41,407 nt of DNA, taken from assembly GCA_002633005.1 (NCBI GenBank), contig NMRA01000008.1, forward strand, positions 336,045 to 377,451. Reading direction: 5' to 3'. Positions 1 to 10,283 of this stretch are shown in pieces. The notes under the pieces were generated by a model. It was not told where the DNA came from. It saw only the letters and a list, made by a program, of their open reading frames with translations, and made no database searches. The DNA is from Phoronis australis (lineage: Eukaryota > Phoronida > Phoronidae). Each line of letters opens with the position of its first letter. Positions within the stretch are counted from its first letter, which is position 1. Position numbers and translations under genes: made by a program.

Positions 1-229
1 CCCAAATTAGCGTTTCTAAAATTTTCCTTGTCCGAAAGTCGCGGGGCAAAAATCCGACGTTTATGACATTGTCCGAAGTTCGAAGATCATTAAAAAACAG
101 TTTTTGGACCTTGTACGAATTTCGTGGACTATGAAAAACTAATTTCGGAAATATTTATTCTTGGTCGAAAATGGCGGGCCGTCCGAAAATCACGCGACTT
201 TACCGTAGTAAGATGACTTTAGTTAGTGA

Positions 230-356
230 TGCTAGTTATTTGGCAGCGAATGCTAGTGAGGATACTTAGTAATGCTAGTTTCTTACCACTGAGATTATTT
301 AGTAGAGTTAGTCATTTGCCAGCGAAAGCTTATGAAATTACTTAGTAACGCTAGTT
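230..356 (+). repeat. Degenerate tandem duplication, 76-bp period
   Basis: Seen: ATGCTAGTTATTTGGCAGCG...ACTTAGTAATGCTAGTT (230-281) is repeated with changes at 305-356 (AGTTAGTCATTTGCCAGCG...ACTTAGTAACGCTAGTT), and a fragment AATGAAAGCTAGTGATAC follows. Before it, bases 1-220 carry several TTGTCCGAA-like words at roughly 40-bp intervals. Confidence 0.7.
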
Positions 357-463
357 AATCCCCAATGAAAGCTAGTGATACTACTATATTAAGCTTGCCA
401 ATATCTCTTGGAGGCCTGCGGGATCTTGACAAACTCACGAGATACCAGCGGTACAAACCTTAC

Positions 464-507
464 CCACCCCTTCAAACAACGCAGTCTTGGGGAAATTTCT
501 ATCAAGT
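464..507 (-). CDS. Exon candidate near the left edge
   Basis: Seen: 44 bp on the minus strand from a very strong acceptor (CTGTCTCCTTTTTGTAG) to donor GTGG|GTAAGG. Entering with two bases, as the exon at 4034-4092 requires, it reads LIEISPRLRCLKGW and leaves in phase 0. A second frame is also open. Any further exons would lie to the left of the window. Confidence 0.3.
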
Positions 508-2484
508 CTACAAAAAGGAGACAGTCCCTGCATGCAGTTATTGAGACTTTCAACTGTAGAAGACAGGAACCTCAACAGGAACTGAGGCAAACTGCCAGGC
601 TTGCTAACTGACTAAGAAATCAGTAGTTCAATGAAACATGCATGCTATCCATTGTTAAGTATGAGCAATATCAAACTGTGCGGTATAGTGGACTCAATAC
701 TCAGATTCTGTGGCTAACAGAACATGTCTAGCGTGTAAAACACGTCTTGTCTGTTAATGGTAGGGGATACGCTTTTTAACTGGTTTGCACCAACCTCTTT
801 GTCAGGGCAGCGTTCCGTAAACACAAGACATTAATCAGCTTATATTTACAGCGAAAATCTTTGTTTACGGAACAGGAACACTGAATTCTACACGATATTT
901 ATGAATTCAATCCCACAATTCAACACTCCAACCTCGCCGACCAATCACTTCGGTGGCTGCCACTTTGTTAGGATAGGCTAGTACTGAAGCTCCCCAGCAA
1001 TCGCGAAACACTCGCTTGTACCTTGTGTGATTTTACGAGGTATTGCGAGACCTTGCATCTCTTAGAACTTGGTCTATGGAATGTGACATAGATGACCATG
1101 GTGTCAAAAACACATTAACTAACCCTCTGGGCATATCCGGAATGAATAAGTGATGTGACATTTATCGAACCAAAAGCAATTGGTCAAAACAAATATAGGT
1201 AGTGCCACACGACAAACACTTTGATTATGCCTAGAATTTCCTAGTATGTACCGTATTCCATTATAAATTACTTGTGAACCAGTATACGGTAGTCCAGTCT
1301 ATAAACACCAGAGCAAAGTCCATAACAAAACCAGGCGAGTGTTCCATGGGGGCGAGAATCTTGCGAAAATGCATGATTTCACACGATATCACCATGTATT
1401 GCACGTGAAGCACAAAATCAATCACACTTGCTTCCTTAGAGAGATTCTTGCTTCAACGAAACTCTACCCAAATTTCAACATCTGTTTAAAGTCAGTGAGT
1501 CCGCGTAAATGTCGTTTTAACACACTAAGTATTCCTGAACAATGAGACATCATCGGGCCCCTACCCACCATCAAAGATGCTTCGGTGTTTAGGGACCACT
1601 GGTCAGTGAAAATGTATCAATTTGTACTACAGGTTATGGGGAAGCTGAAGTTAACCTCACATTATTGCAGATTTAGCAGAGGATTAAGTCAATGCAAAAC
1701 ATAATCTAGTGGGTGTCCAGAGCGTCCAATTGGAACCTCCCCCCCCCCCGACTCAACTTTGGACACCCTTTATGGGACACCCTACACCCTGTGCAACAAC
1801 TGGACAGAAATTGGGAAACCCCTTTTGAACACCCAATTCTTGAAAACCTCAATGAACCTCTGGTGGTAAAAAATCTTGAAATTATTTCTAGATAAAATAT
1901 CACCGGTGGCTGCAAATGGGCATTTTGACCTGCACATGTCAAGGCAAGACTATCATTTCAAGAATATTTGGTGTTAACTCATCTGGTATGAGCCGGTAAT
2001 GAGGGCAACAGTGGGTTAGATGTACTGCACACTGGTTTAATAGGTCACCAGAATGACTAAGCAGTAGAAAACCAAAACCCAAATGTGCAAATCACCTTGT
2101 AGCAAAATGCCACTAGCAAGTGACGAAAGTAAGAAAATGTCAAAACTTTAGACAGACAGAGAACAGATATGGTGACTTAGTTATACACCCTAATGGACGG
2201 AACAATTCCAGGAAATGCGAAACCGAAAAATTTCCTGCCGTCAGCTGTGTTACTAAATATAGCAGGAAAGAGGATGCCATAAGCCATCTGACATGTAACA
2301 TGTGACTTAGTATTGTGGTCTAAGTGACATTACAAACAGTTGCACACATGGTTAAGTAGTCCGGTTCTTCGCAACGGGAAGCTTGAAACAGTGCCAACGT
2401 GAGCTACCAGCACAAAGCAACAATACAATACATATTAGGTTAAATTACAGTACTAATTATCAATATGCTTCCGTGCAAAGTCAT
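508..2484. other. No supported gene
   Basis: Apart from the hairpin at 1711-1768, I see only AT-rich unique-looking sequence and short chance frames. It would be intron of the proposed minus-strand gene. Confidence 0.4.
1711..1768. repeat. Hairpin with poly-C loop
   Basis: Seen: GGGTGTCCA at 1711 and TGGACACCC at 1760-1768 form 9-bp perfect arms around a loop containing a run of about 12 C. A further GGGACACCC lies at 1774. The words resemble mariner termini, but no element could be delimited. Confidence 0.5.
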
Positions 2485-2690
2485 TCAATATCACGTGCAT
2501 GTGACAGGGCAGCGTGCAAAGCCGGGACAACGTCACGGAGAGACCGTGCACCGCGCATGAATACAAACCCGAGAACGGCCCAGTGTGGACGTCGGCGAGG
2601 ACACTGGACTCAGGCTGTCAACAAACTGCAACACAACGTCACATGCTAGTCACATGATCTGGTGGCAAACACGGTCACATGACTTCATGA
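2485..2690. promoter_or_regulatory. CpG-rich segment with an E-box cluster
   Basis: Seen: CACGTG at 2492, CATGTG at 2498, and three CACATG sites at 2640, 2651 and 2676, two of them as GTCACATGA, enclosing a stretch (2510-2630) unusually rich in CpG for this window. Known: GTCACGTGAC/TCACATGA are bound by MiT/TFE and USF-type bHLH factors. Inference: a promoter or enhancer. A minus-strand stretch VDSLSPVSSPTSTLGRSR after a GTTGCAG acceptor could be a coding exon instead. Confidence 0.35.
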
Positions 2691-3075
2691 CAGGGAGAGA
2701 GAGACATTTGATATGTAACCACATACTGTGGAGTTCAGCCAGAAGGCAGGCCTTTCATTCAGAAGTCGCAGTATTTAATAAAAATCTTCAAGAGTGCCAA
2801 ACACAAATCCTAAACCATGTCTTATGCTACAGGCAATTTTCCAGTTGAGTCGCTTGGTTGAAAGGTAAAACAAGAAAGAATTTAACAAGTTTCAATGTCA
2901 AAACTGTTCCCACTTAACCTTATTCACATCTGAGCTCCAAAACCAAATGCAATTCACTCATGGGATCCCACACCAATTACACACAAACATTATCCATGTG
3001 TGCACAAGTGAAAACCATATTAGCTGACAATTGTACAGCTCAGTGCAAGGGTTTCTCATCCAAGTGTGCGCACTA

Positions 3076-3964
3076 CAGGGTATCCCAAAACTAACAGCAC
3101 TGTAGTTTGAATGCCCATACATTGCATATAGGCACATGGATATACCTGAAAATAACTGAAAACAATTACTTAAAAAATTATCTTAAAAAACATAATTTTT
3201 GTGATGAATGTAAGGAGATGGTGGTTTTATCGATTTCTCCTCGGTGAAAATGTGCAAGGAATGTACCTGAATTTATTAATGGGAAGACGTCATCAACATT
3301 GAGAGTGGAAACAAATATCGCTTTGATCAGGATTGCTTTAAAACTGGTTAAAAATATTTGTGTTATCTAATTTAACTGGAAATGTTCACCAATCCTCACA
3401 AACAACATATTCCATTGTTGGGGATCGCATTTGAATCATCATAATCCTCTAACGTTGTGCTCAGTTGAAATCTCAGTTAATTCGTCAAGTAAACTCTTCC
3501 CCATCAGGCTAGAGGAGTGCAGTACGCTTCCGCTAGCAGGTAACCCCACAGAAAGAAGTCGACAGACGACGGGTCTGGTGATTGAGGATGCCATTCAAGA
3601 TTTTGTCCCAGACTAACCACTCTGTGGTTGAACAGCCATCGGAGTTAGTTTGGCCAGGGAGTGTACAGCATGTTAGTGCATCATTTTGCATCCAACAAAG
3701 ACGTGGGATGACGCCGTTTTGGTGTTGGCCACGCGTGTTCATGATTTCGCCCGTTAACATTTTCTGTAAGAGCTCACTGAGCACGTACTCCAGATCAAAA
3801 TAAGTGGCAAACCCACTTTTGACCTGTAAACCTTAGCGGATATTTGCAAAAACTTTTTAAGAATTAGTGTAGAAGATAATAATCGTTACCAGTTTCATGA
3901 AAATCCGTGACCACTAGGTTGACAAGCAAACATTTAAAGAGGACATTACTTTTGGGACACCCTG
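3076..3964. mobile_element. Decayed mariner-type (IS630-Tc1-mariner) transposon
   Basis: Seen: 15-bp terminal inverted repeats, CAGGGTATCCCAAAA at the left and TTTTGGGACACCCTG at the right (14 of 15 match), each directly flanked by TA, the target duplicated by this superfamily. The 889-bp span contains remnants of a transposase on the minus strand. Known: elements beginning CAGGGTGTCCCAAAA with an FFLWGYL-containing transposase are common in invertebrates. The copy is dead: the coding frame is broken by stops and shifts and only part is left. It would lie in an intron of the proposed minus-strand gene. Confidence 0.75.
3530..3790 (-). pseudogene. Remnant of a mariner-like DDE/D transposase
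   Basis: Seen: minus-strand translation gives, in two different frames, a segment MQNDA where these transposases have the second catalytic Asp (usually QQDGAP), and a little further on SPD followed by VDFFLWGYL, the conserved block carrying the third catalytic acidic residue. Known: this block marks the catalytic core of IS630-Tc1-mariner transposases. The N-terminal DNA-binding part is not recognisable, and frameshifts separate the two blocks, so no active enzyme is encoded. Confidence 0.65.
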
Positions 3965-4033
3965 TAAAACATGCTCTTGCCAGGCTGATGGCTTTTATTA
4001 CGAGAGAAGAGTTCATCCCTTCAATCGCCTTAC

Positions 4034-4092
4034 CTGTCATGACATATTTTAAGCTGCATTTTAGCAGATCAAAACGCAGGGGGGTCTGCATG
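4034..4092 (-). CDS. Internal exon candidate, second of a phase-matched pair
   Basis: Seen: 59 bp on the minus strand from acceptor GTTATGTTGTAG to donor ACAG|GTAAGG. After completing the split codon of the preceding exon it reads MQTPLRFDLLKCSLKYVMTG and leaves one base. The exit phase fits the candidate at 464-507. It lies within the background of a longer minus-strand frame (3864-4268) that reads through the intron only by chance. Confidence 0.4.
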
Positions 4093-4141
4093 CTACAACA
4101 TAACACCCTCAATACATCACATAAGAACAAAATACATAATA

Positions 4142-4166
4142 ACAATACAATACAATACAATACAAT
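4142..4166. repeat. ACAAT pentanucleotide microsatellite
   Basis: Seen: five perfect ACAAT units, followed by related AT-rich sequence to about 4205. It lies in the 117-bp intron proposed between 4210-4271 and 4034-4092. Confidence 0.9.
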
Positions 4167-4209
4167 GCAAAGTGATACGATATATGATATAATACAATAA
4201 AATACATAC

Positions 4210-4271
4210 CACCTGATCTGTGGGAGAGCCTGGGCTAGCAGGACCATTTTCCACAATTGACGAACCATTGG
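4210..4271 (-). CDS. Internal exon candidate, first of a phase-matched pair
   Basis: Seen: 62 bp on the minus strand from acceptor TGTGACTTTTTCAG to a GTATGT donor. The phase-0 frame is open and reads PMVRQLWKMVLLAQALPQIR, leaving two bases (TG). The next exon, 117 bp downstream, begins with C and continues in the required frame. The intron between them contains the ACAAT microsatellite. The peptide looks like an amphipathic helix. Unrecognised family. Confidence 0.45.
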
Positions 4272-4344
4272 CTGAAAAAGTCACATATGGTCAATCAATT
4301 ATTTTTAGAAAGAAAATAAAAACCGCAATTTTCCTGTTTTTCAC

Positions 4345-4404
4345 AGTCTCCACATTGTGTTGCTTTGAATTCGCAAACTTTGACAAGGCATTGCTTGATT
4401 CCAC
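4345..4404 (-). CDS. Exon candidate with uncertain donor
   Basis: Seen: downstream of acceptor CACTGCACAG a minus-strand phase-0 frame is open (VESSNALSKFANSKQHNVET), with donor options ACT|GTGAAA (60 bp) or GCG|GTTTTT at 4324 (81 bp). Both end in phase 0 and both fit the phase-0 entry of the next exon at 4210-4271, but neither donor is good. The peptide has a normal hydrophilic composition. Length and boundaries are provisional. Confidence 0.3.
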
Positions 4405-4818
4405 CTGTGCAGTGGAACCGATGTTCAGTTTGCTGACGCTTAGTTTTATTGAAAACTTTTGACACGCAAAACTTCCACTTTTCAGCTATAGCATGTACTA
4501 AATTAAAGAGAGCTTATCACATGCTTGTTGGATGAATTGTCTGGGAGTGTAATATGTACTTTAAGCACATAGCCAACAGCATCTCTTCACAGCTCTACTG
4601 TATCGACCCATTAAGGAGCTGGTCAGATTACCGTACCGTGAGGTGTGGGGAGAATTACAGCACAAAGATAGACTGAATACGACAACTGAGAAATGTATCG
4701 ATCAATATAGCTCATTGATTAACGATTTTATTCATCACATTGACCAGAATGTAGAGACAGTCCTCTCCCAAGTTAACATTACCGAGTCTTTCGTAACGAA
4801 ATACCACGCCAACACTGT

Positions 4819-4885
4819 GCACAATGCAAATTATCACATGAAATAAAATGCTAATGCCATGCACAATGCAAATTATCACGTGAAA
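4819..4885 (+). repeat. 25-bp direct repeat, 42-bp period
   Basis: Seen: GCACAATGCAAATTATCACA at 4819 and GCACAATGCAAATTATCACG at 4861, each followed by TGAAA. Each contains an octamer-like ATGCAAAT word. Just two copies. Confidence 0.85.
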
Positions 4886-5734
4886 AATTTTTCAGTTCAG
4901 GACGCAACACAGCGGACACAAAGAAATGCGTATTTGACAATCTTTTAACAAAAAAATTTGAGATCAACTGTTAACGTGGTTTGCAAGGTACAGCTGTCGC
5001 CAAACAAAAAAGGTAAATTTTAAGCATTTCAAAAATAGGAAATGTGGAAATTTAAGCAAATATTTTAACCAAAATTGAAGAACTTTTGAAGCAAATGATA
5101 CCTTAAGCTTGGCAAAAATAAATTCGGTGTAAAAATACATACACGAAGAGTGATTAATAGTGCCATTTTGTCGGATTGGTGTAGAGGTCGTAGCCATTGG
5201 TCCACCGTTCAAACGACGGGCTGAAAAATATCAAGTACATCATTAAATAATAGCGCAGTCTACCATCCTACAAGGACCACATGAGTGATGCGACCACTAG
5301 CAGCTTTTCACTGGTGGAAAAACCGATGTTTTGGCCTGCTGTCCATGAAGGGGTCATTTTGCCCATCAGTTAGTAAGTTTAAGAACACCTATCATCATCA
5401 AAGCACCAATGTGTGAAAGTCCACAAAAGGCGACATTTGCCTAGACACCACATTTCGCAACACAAGTACATTCTTTGACGTACACGGTCTGGCTATAAAA
5501 GTGCTAGAGAAAATGCCACCCCAGTGGTTTTAGGATATCTCAACGACTGCAAATGCAACTCTTACAACAGCTCACACTACCAGCATTTTGGAAGCACTAG
5601 GGAAAATGGTTTTAACTAGGTTGTGAATGGAATATTACACGCACAATACAATTGCTGGCTCTCTACTAATCAAAACCAATTCCTGATAACATTCTCAAGT
5701 TAGGTCCACACTAGGAATTAACCTAAAACAGCTT

Positions 5735-5809
5735 GCCCAAGAGCAACCAGCCCAAGAGCAACCAGCCCAAGAGCAACCAGCCCAAGAGCAACCTGCCCAA
5801 GAGCCACCT
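5735..5809 (+). repeat. 15-bp minisatellite, five units
   Basis: Seen: GCCCAAGAGCAACCA repeated five times, the last two with C-to-T and A-to-C changes, followed by a degenerate sixth start. As the unit is a multiple of three, one plus-strand frame reads (AQEQP)n from a stop at 5686 to a TGA at 5877, and one minus-strand frame reads Gly/Ser/Trp/Ala/Cys. An acceptor-like AACCTAAAACAG precedes it on the plus strand, but no good donor follows, so it is treated as noncoding. Confidence 0.85.
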
Positions 5810-5984
5810 GCCCAACAACACATGCCCCCAGTCAACGGTCCACACAATAGGATCAGACATCGGGAGCTATATAACTGAGCAAGTGCGCAGCTGGTTACTG
5901 CTTCCACCTTGTCAGCAGATTTGCATTTACACTATTACTTGAACTCAGTTGGGCACATAGTTACTCTAGAACAAGTTACCATAC

Positions 5985-6071
5985 CTCGACAAGGCGAGTC
6001 AAGTTGCCCAAGCAAATGGCGTCAATACTACCAATAAATTCAGCAATGACTCGTTTGAGGAGCAACTTGTT
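5985..6071 (-). CDS. Internal exon candidate, alpha-helical protein
   Basis: Seen: an 87-bp minus-strand exon of exactly 29 codons, phase 0 at both ends, between acceptor GAGTTAACGCAG and donor GAG|GTATGG. The peptide, with LLLKRVIAEFIGSIDAICL at its core, has the spacing of hydrophobic residues expected of an amphipathic helix and is one of the most protein-like stretches here. The family is not recognised; helical-repeat proteins would be one possibility. Its acceptor abuts a long inverted repeat (6076-6110), described separately. Confidence 0.55.
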
Positions 6072-6075
6072 CTGC

Positions 6076-6110
6076 GTTAACTCGTAGTGTGGACGACACT
6101 ATGAGTTAAC
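6076..6110. repeat. Inverted repeat next to a 3' splice site
   Basis: Seen: GTTAACTCGTAGTGT, a 5-base loop GGACG, then ACACTATGAGTTAAC: 15-bp arms with one mismatch. On the minus strand it ends one base before the final CAG of the acceptor of exon 5985-6071. Confidence 0.9.
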
Positions 6111-6998
6111 AGGCAAATACTGCACAGAGTCAAAGATGGCCTGTACACCTAACCAACTGATTCACCAAACTGACAGGGCACTCTTCCCTAGTTTTTATCA
6201 TGTAAAACGCCAGTGGGATTCTTGCTAAGTCAACATGTAACTATTTTTGGACATAACGTCAAAAGACTTTCTTCACATCACTTGAAGTGGAACATAATAG
6301 TAAATCTGATGTGACAGACAACAGTATTTTGCAACACTTCGTCAAAGTCAGGCTCAAAGGCCAACTAAAATGTCAGCTGAGCTGGTATCTCAATAGCTCA
6401 AAAACTGCTGTTGGGGTTTAGCCAGCAAATCAACAGCCCAAGATCACAAGATCCCACACAAGACCAGGAAGCGAACAAGCAGTTGGCTAAGGATATGGAT
6501 TATAACTTGCCTGATCAATAATAGATAAACGGGATACAAATTGGACGGGTAAATATGATCACATAGGCGTAGCTTCTTACTGGTCAAGCCGACGTCCTCC
6601 AATTGAGGGAGGCAGCACAATAATTGTAACATAACTCATTTATCAGAACTTAGAACAAGATAAAATGTCTGGAAGTAATTAGTGAAAATTACGCAAAACT
6701 TATGCTCGAGGAATTAAAAAACAACGAAACTGCTATCTGTGTGGCTAGTATAAGTATTTGCTTTGATGTACTTGTAATTATTTTGAGAAATAAATTCTTT
6801 AAAAAAATAAGTACCGTAGACGCTTGCTTGCGAATGAGAGCAGAAAATTTGCTCAAATTTTAAGCTCAATAGGGAGGTCTTAATGGCAAATCAAACTATG
6901 TTAAAACAAATAATAGATCGGTACCAGCCATATTGGTGGTAGAGAAGGGAACCTGAAACTAGAAAGAAAGGCGATTGTGTCACATTCAAGGGTCCTGC
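6111..6998. other. No supported feature
   Basis: AT-rich sequence; a 62-codon minus-strand frame at 6444-6632 is Leu-rich but has no splice signals or motif I can support. Confidence 0.4.
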
Positions 6999-7053
6999 AT
7001 TTTGAGAACCAGTTTTCTCTACTGAATAACGTGCATCAAACGGTTCTCAAAAT
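6999..7053. repeat. Inverted repeat, 15-bp arms
   Basis: Seen: TTTTGAGAACCAGTTT and, about 22 bases later, AAACGGTTCTCAAAA, pairing except for one bulged base. A strong plus-strand donor (CGTG|GTAAGT) follows at 7061. A plus-strand open stretch between an AACCAG acceptor and this donor is also possible but unsupported otherwise. Confidence 0.8.
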
Positions 7054-7104
7054 CCGAGACCGTGGTAAGTGTAGTGACTTAACACAACTACAACTATGAT
7101 AACA

Positions 7105-7440
7105 GAAAACATTCTAGCATTATGAGAGCACAAAAGCTTCTGTCGTTTAAATCAACTTCAAATTCGGGTGTGTGTGCAAGACGGGTCGAGTTGACGGGCG
7201 TAATTTTTTTCGTTCAGGTACATTTTGAGACGATACGCATTTTTACACGAATCATTTAAATATCCCACCACACAACACAGGCAATTTGACCACATTATGA
7301 ACGCAAAATCCCACAGCAGTAAATCCCCAGACGAGAATACAGAACACCGTCCATCATCAACTCTATCGCTATTCAGCGACAAGACGTATTTCCTGATGCC
7401 GCCACCGGTATATCGGAAAATGTCTATTCTATCTGCTTCA
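7105..7440 (-). repeat. Dispersed repeat with a shared open frame, copy 1 (inverted relative to copy 2)
   Basis: Seen: read on the minus strand, this segment aligns by eye over about 330 bp with 26930-27270 on the plus strand, starting at TAGACATTTTCCGATATACC. In copy 1 the minus-strand frame (7158-7472) stays open and contains RKYVLSLNSDRVDDGRCSVF and GDLLLWDFAF. Copy 2 keeps the beginning of the same frame. I do not recognise the product; it may be part of a mobile-element protein or chance. Confidence 0.55.
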
Positions 7441-8974
7441 TGTCGTAAGCCAGAATTCAATGAACGATGCAATACTTCTCACAAAAATATAGGAAATGAT
7501 TAACAAGTCCTACGATGATTCATTGTCAGTTGAGCACATTTGCATAGACATCAAAACATATAATCACAACCTATTAAATGTACAATGAGATTTTCAGCCT
7601 GATCGTCCACGCAATTTTCTACAAAGGAAATGTCTACCATTTCCTTGAGAATATGATCAATAGCTAAAAGACAATGAATCCAGCTCAATCAACACTCAGC
7701 TGTGTTCATTCGACCCTCGACTTCATCAATCAAAAAGGCCTTTTCCAATCTGTAACTGGAGGTGAGTCGACATAACCAGCGATTGGAAATTTAACTTTAT
7801 TTAATTTTATTTTGTGAAATTTCTTAACAAAAATAAACATTAAGAAAAAATTTGACTTCATCATAAGTACTGTTTTGAACAGGTATCATAAAACAGAAAA
7901 TTCATATAATGATGAAAAGTTCCACAAGAATGTAATCAGCTATTGAAAATTGGAAAAACACTACTTTGGCAACTATTTTTGTGAGAAATAGGGGACAGAA
8001 TATTTTATGACTTCGGTCTTTCTATTAATCCGGGCAATCTAATATCGTACTGTATGGAGTTTCCAAGCCTGCAGCCTCTTCACAGTGTTGATTTTTGCCA
8101 GTCACAACACACTTCCAAGTTCAGAAATGTTTCAAGAAAGATAAACACTACATGATTTACAAAAGGTCCTATCAATCACTGTGAAAACTGCATATCACCA
8201 GCACCAGCTAATATTAATTTGCAGTAAAACATTGCAGCAAATATGCTTGTCCAGTACATTGCTGCAAGTAGACAGTTCCCAGACACTTTCACCGAATTAA
8301 GTGCCCTCCTTTTTCATGATTCTCATGCACACCCTGGGCGCTAATTACAGGGAAGACCATAGTGGTATTTCAACAGACACAAGAATGCAGAGTTGTGAAT
8401 CTTCCAGTTATGCGTCTCTGTCTATGATTATGATATTAAGTCAAAACATAGTCTATTAATGAATCGTGAACTGAAGGTCACCAAATGAACCTCACAACTG
8501 ACAGACACTTATCAATCATGGCCATACCCCCATATTTTAGAGTCCAGTCTTGTACAGCAAACTCCAACACTAAAGTAAAAACAAAACAAACGCAGCACGT
8601 ATAGAAGTTCAGCAACTTAGAATCTTCTTTAGAGAATCATTACTTACTTAATTGTTTACTAAAATGCTAATTATAATCCAGGGTATTCACCGACATAGAG
8701 TTTGGATCAAAACCTTTCCCCGCCATCATGGTAGATAATGATATCCATTCCCAATCAAATCATTCAGATTACTGTGAAGTAAAATAGTGTCAAAAGGCCA
8801 CCAGCTCTGCCAGGGTCGCTTTTTAAACCCTCCCCCGACTAGACTGTTTGATATCCATATCAGGTGAGCTCTCAATTTCTGTTGACGGTAACAAGTAACC
8901 ACGACACGGAAAATATTGAGAAAACTTTGTATACTGTAACTTATGGTAATTATTTGCTTATTAAGCGCACAATC

Positions 8975-9240
8975 TAGCCGACGGGTGAAACTCTGTTTTA
9001 TTTGTTTTATTGAATTTCTTCACAAAATTAAAGATTGAGAAAACTCTTAGTCTATTACAAGCATGGTTTTTACAGAGCGGATGTCACAGAAAAACGTTTA
9101 GCAAGATTTCTATAGTTTGTGACAAAGTAATCTGCCTTACGAAAAATGGAAAAATGACGATTACGACAACTGTTTGTGAAATAGACAGTGAATTATAGTA
9201 ATTTACGCAACACGTCTTATTTAATAAGCTTTACTTACCA
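8975..9240 (+). repeat. Dispersed 'GTGAAAC' repeat family, reference copy
   Basis: Seen: GGGTGAAACTCTGTTTTATTT, then TTTCTTCACAAAATTAAAG, AGTCTATTACAAGCATGG and GGATGTCACA. The same order of words recurs at 20430-20690 (plus), more loosely at 7795-8045 (plus), and on the minus strand at 12395-12565 and 32870-32990. The family is old and diverged; termini are not defined. A 62-codon frame inside (9010-9198) is not supported as a gene. Confidence 0.45.
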
Positions 9241-10223
9241 TTCCTATTTGGAAATAAACTCAAAAAGAAACAAATAAAATGGAGCTGTGTCTCAAAAGTT
9301 CAAAAATTTGCCTTAAAAATAAAAGTTCGCTTTTTGTAATTATCATACGTGAGTGAAACCTCGTGTTTTTGTTTTATTTTCCGACATATTGCTCGTTTCT
9401 TAATTGATAACGTTTTTTTCAGTTATAATCAATGCAATTTGATTTATGCATTGTACTAATTTTGCATGGTCTTGGTGGTCTCTGATTTTAGTAATTTTAC
9501 ACCTTCCAGAGGCAATCATTAGAACCACCGACCCGCACTTGAATAAATGTTTTTCTCTCTCTCATATAGTTAATCACCCAATGCCATCGAATACGACACC
9601 ATTATCGCTTCTTAAAATGACTTTCATGTCACAAATTTGCAAGGGAAGGAAATGCACCTTTAATTGTGGCACAGGAACACAGGCCAGATGGGCTGAAACA
9701 GAAGTCTAGCGCAGCAATTACCAAAATAGTAATTATTAATAGATGAATATGATGAAAGAGAATATGGAAACAATATTTAGACTACACTAGCATCTGTGAA
9801 CGCTTGGGAAGGATATGGTGGAAGCACTGAAATAGTCAGGGTAGTTGAGGGAGTTACACAAGACTAGGCGGAATGCACTTGTAAAAACAAGGGGCTGACT
9901 GGGCATGGCTATTTAGTTTCTGAGGGTGGATACTCCGTGAAGAAACAGCAAGTCTAATTCAGTGCTACCTGAAACACATAAATCAGACACCTATTCACAA
10001 TACATTCTGGGCATGAGCATAATGTAAAGATAGAAAACGAAATATGCCATTCATATCTCCACACAGATACTGCTGCAATACTGATATAAGGTCAAACTAG
10101 ATAAAAAAAAACAACTAAACAAATCTCACTGTGTCCCTTTGAGAAGCGCACAATCCCTATCACCAATTCAAGAGATTTTTAGATTATGAAATTCGCTGAT
10201 GATAAACTGGAGAACAGAGTCAC

Positions 10224-10283
10224 CTGAGCGAGTAACTTAAAGCATACCAGGTACTGGCTTCTGAAAGACCATTCCTACTCCCT
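10224..10283 (-). CDS. Exon candidate
   Basis: Seen: 60 bp on the minus strand from acceptor CATCATCCTCCAG to donor CTCAG|GTGACT. The open frame includes GLSEASTWYALSYSL, preceded by a Ser/Arg-rich part. The open frame continues upstream of the chosen acceptor for some codons and an alternative acceptor (TGGTCTTTCAG) lies inside, so the 5' limit is uncertain. Confidence 0.3.

Noticed and set aside
5135-5212. Minus-strand exon after a strong acceptor (TTGATATTTTTCAG)
   Set aside because: The only frame open to a donor (GTATGT) does not fit the phase of the exons on either side; a better-looking frame ends in a stop before any donor.
7000-7061. Plus-strand exon ending at CGTG|GTAAGT
   Set aside because: The open stretch is as good as several minus-strand candidates, but it coincides with an inverted repeat and has no partner exons; it shows how easily such windows arise.
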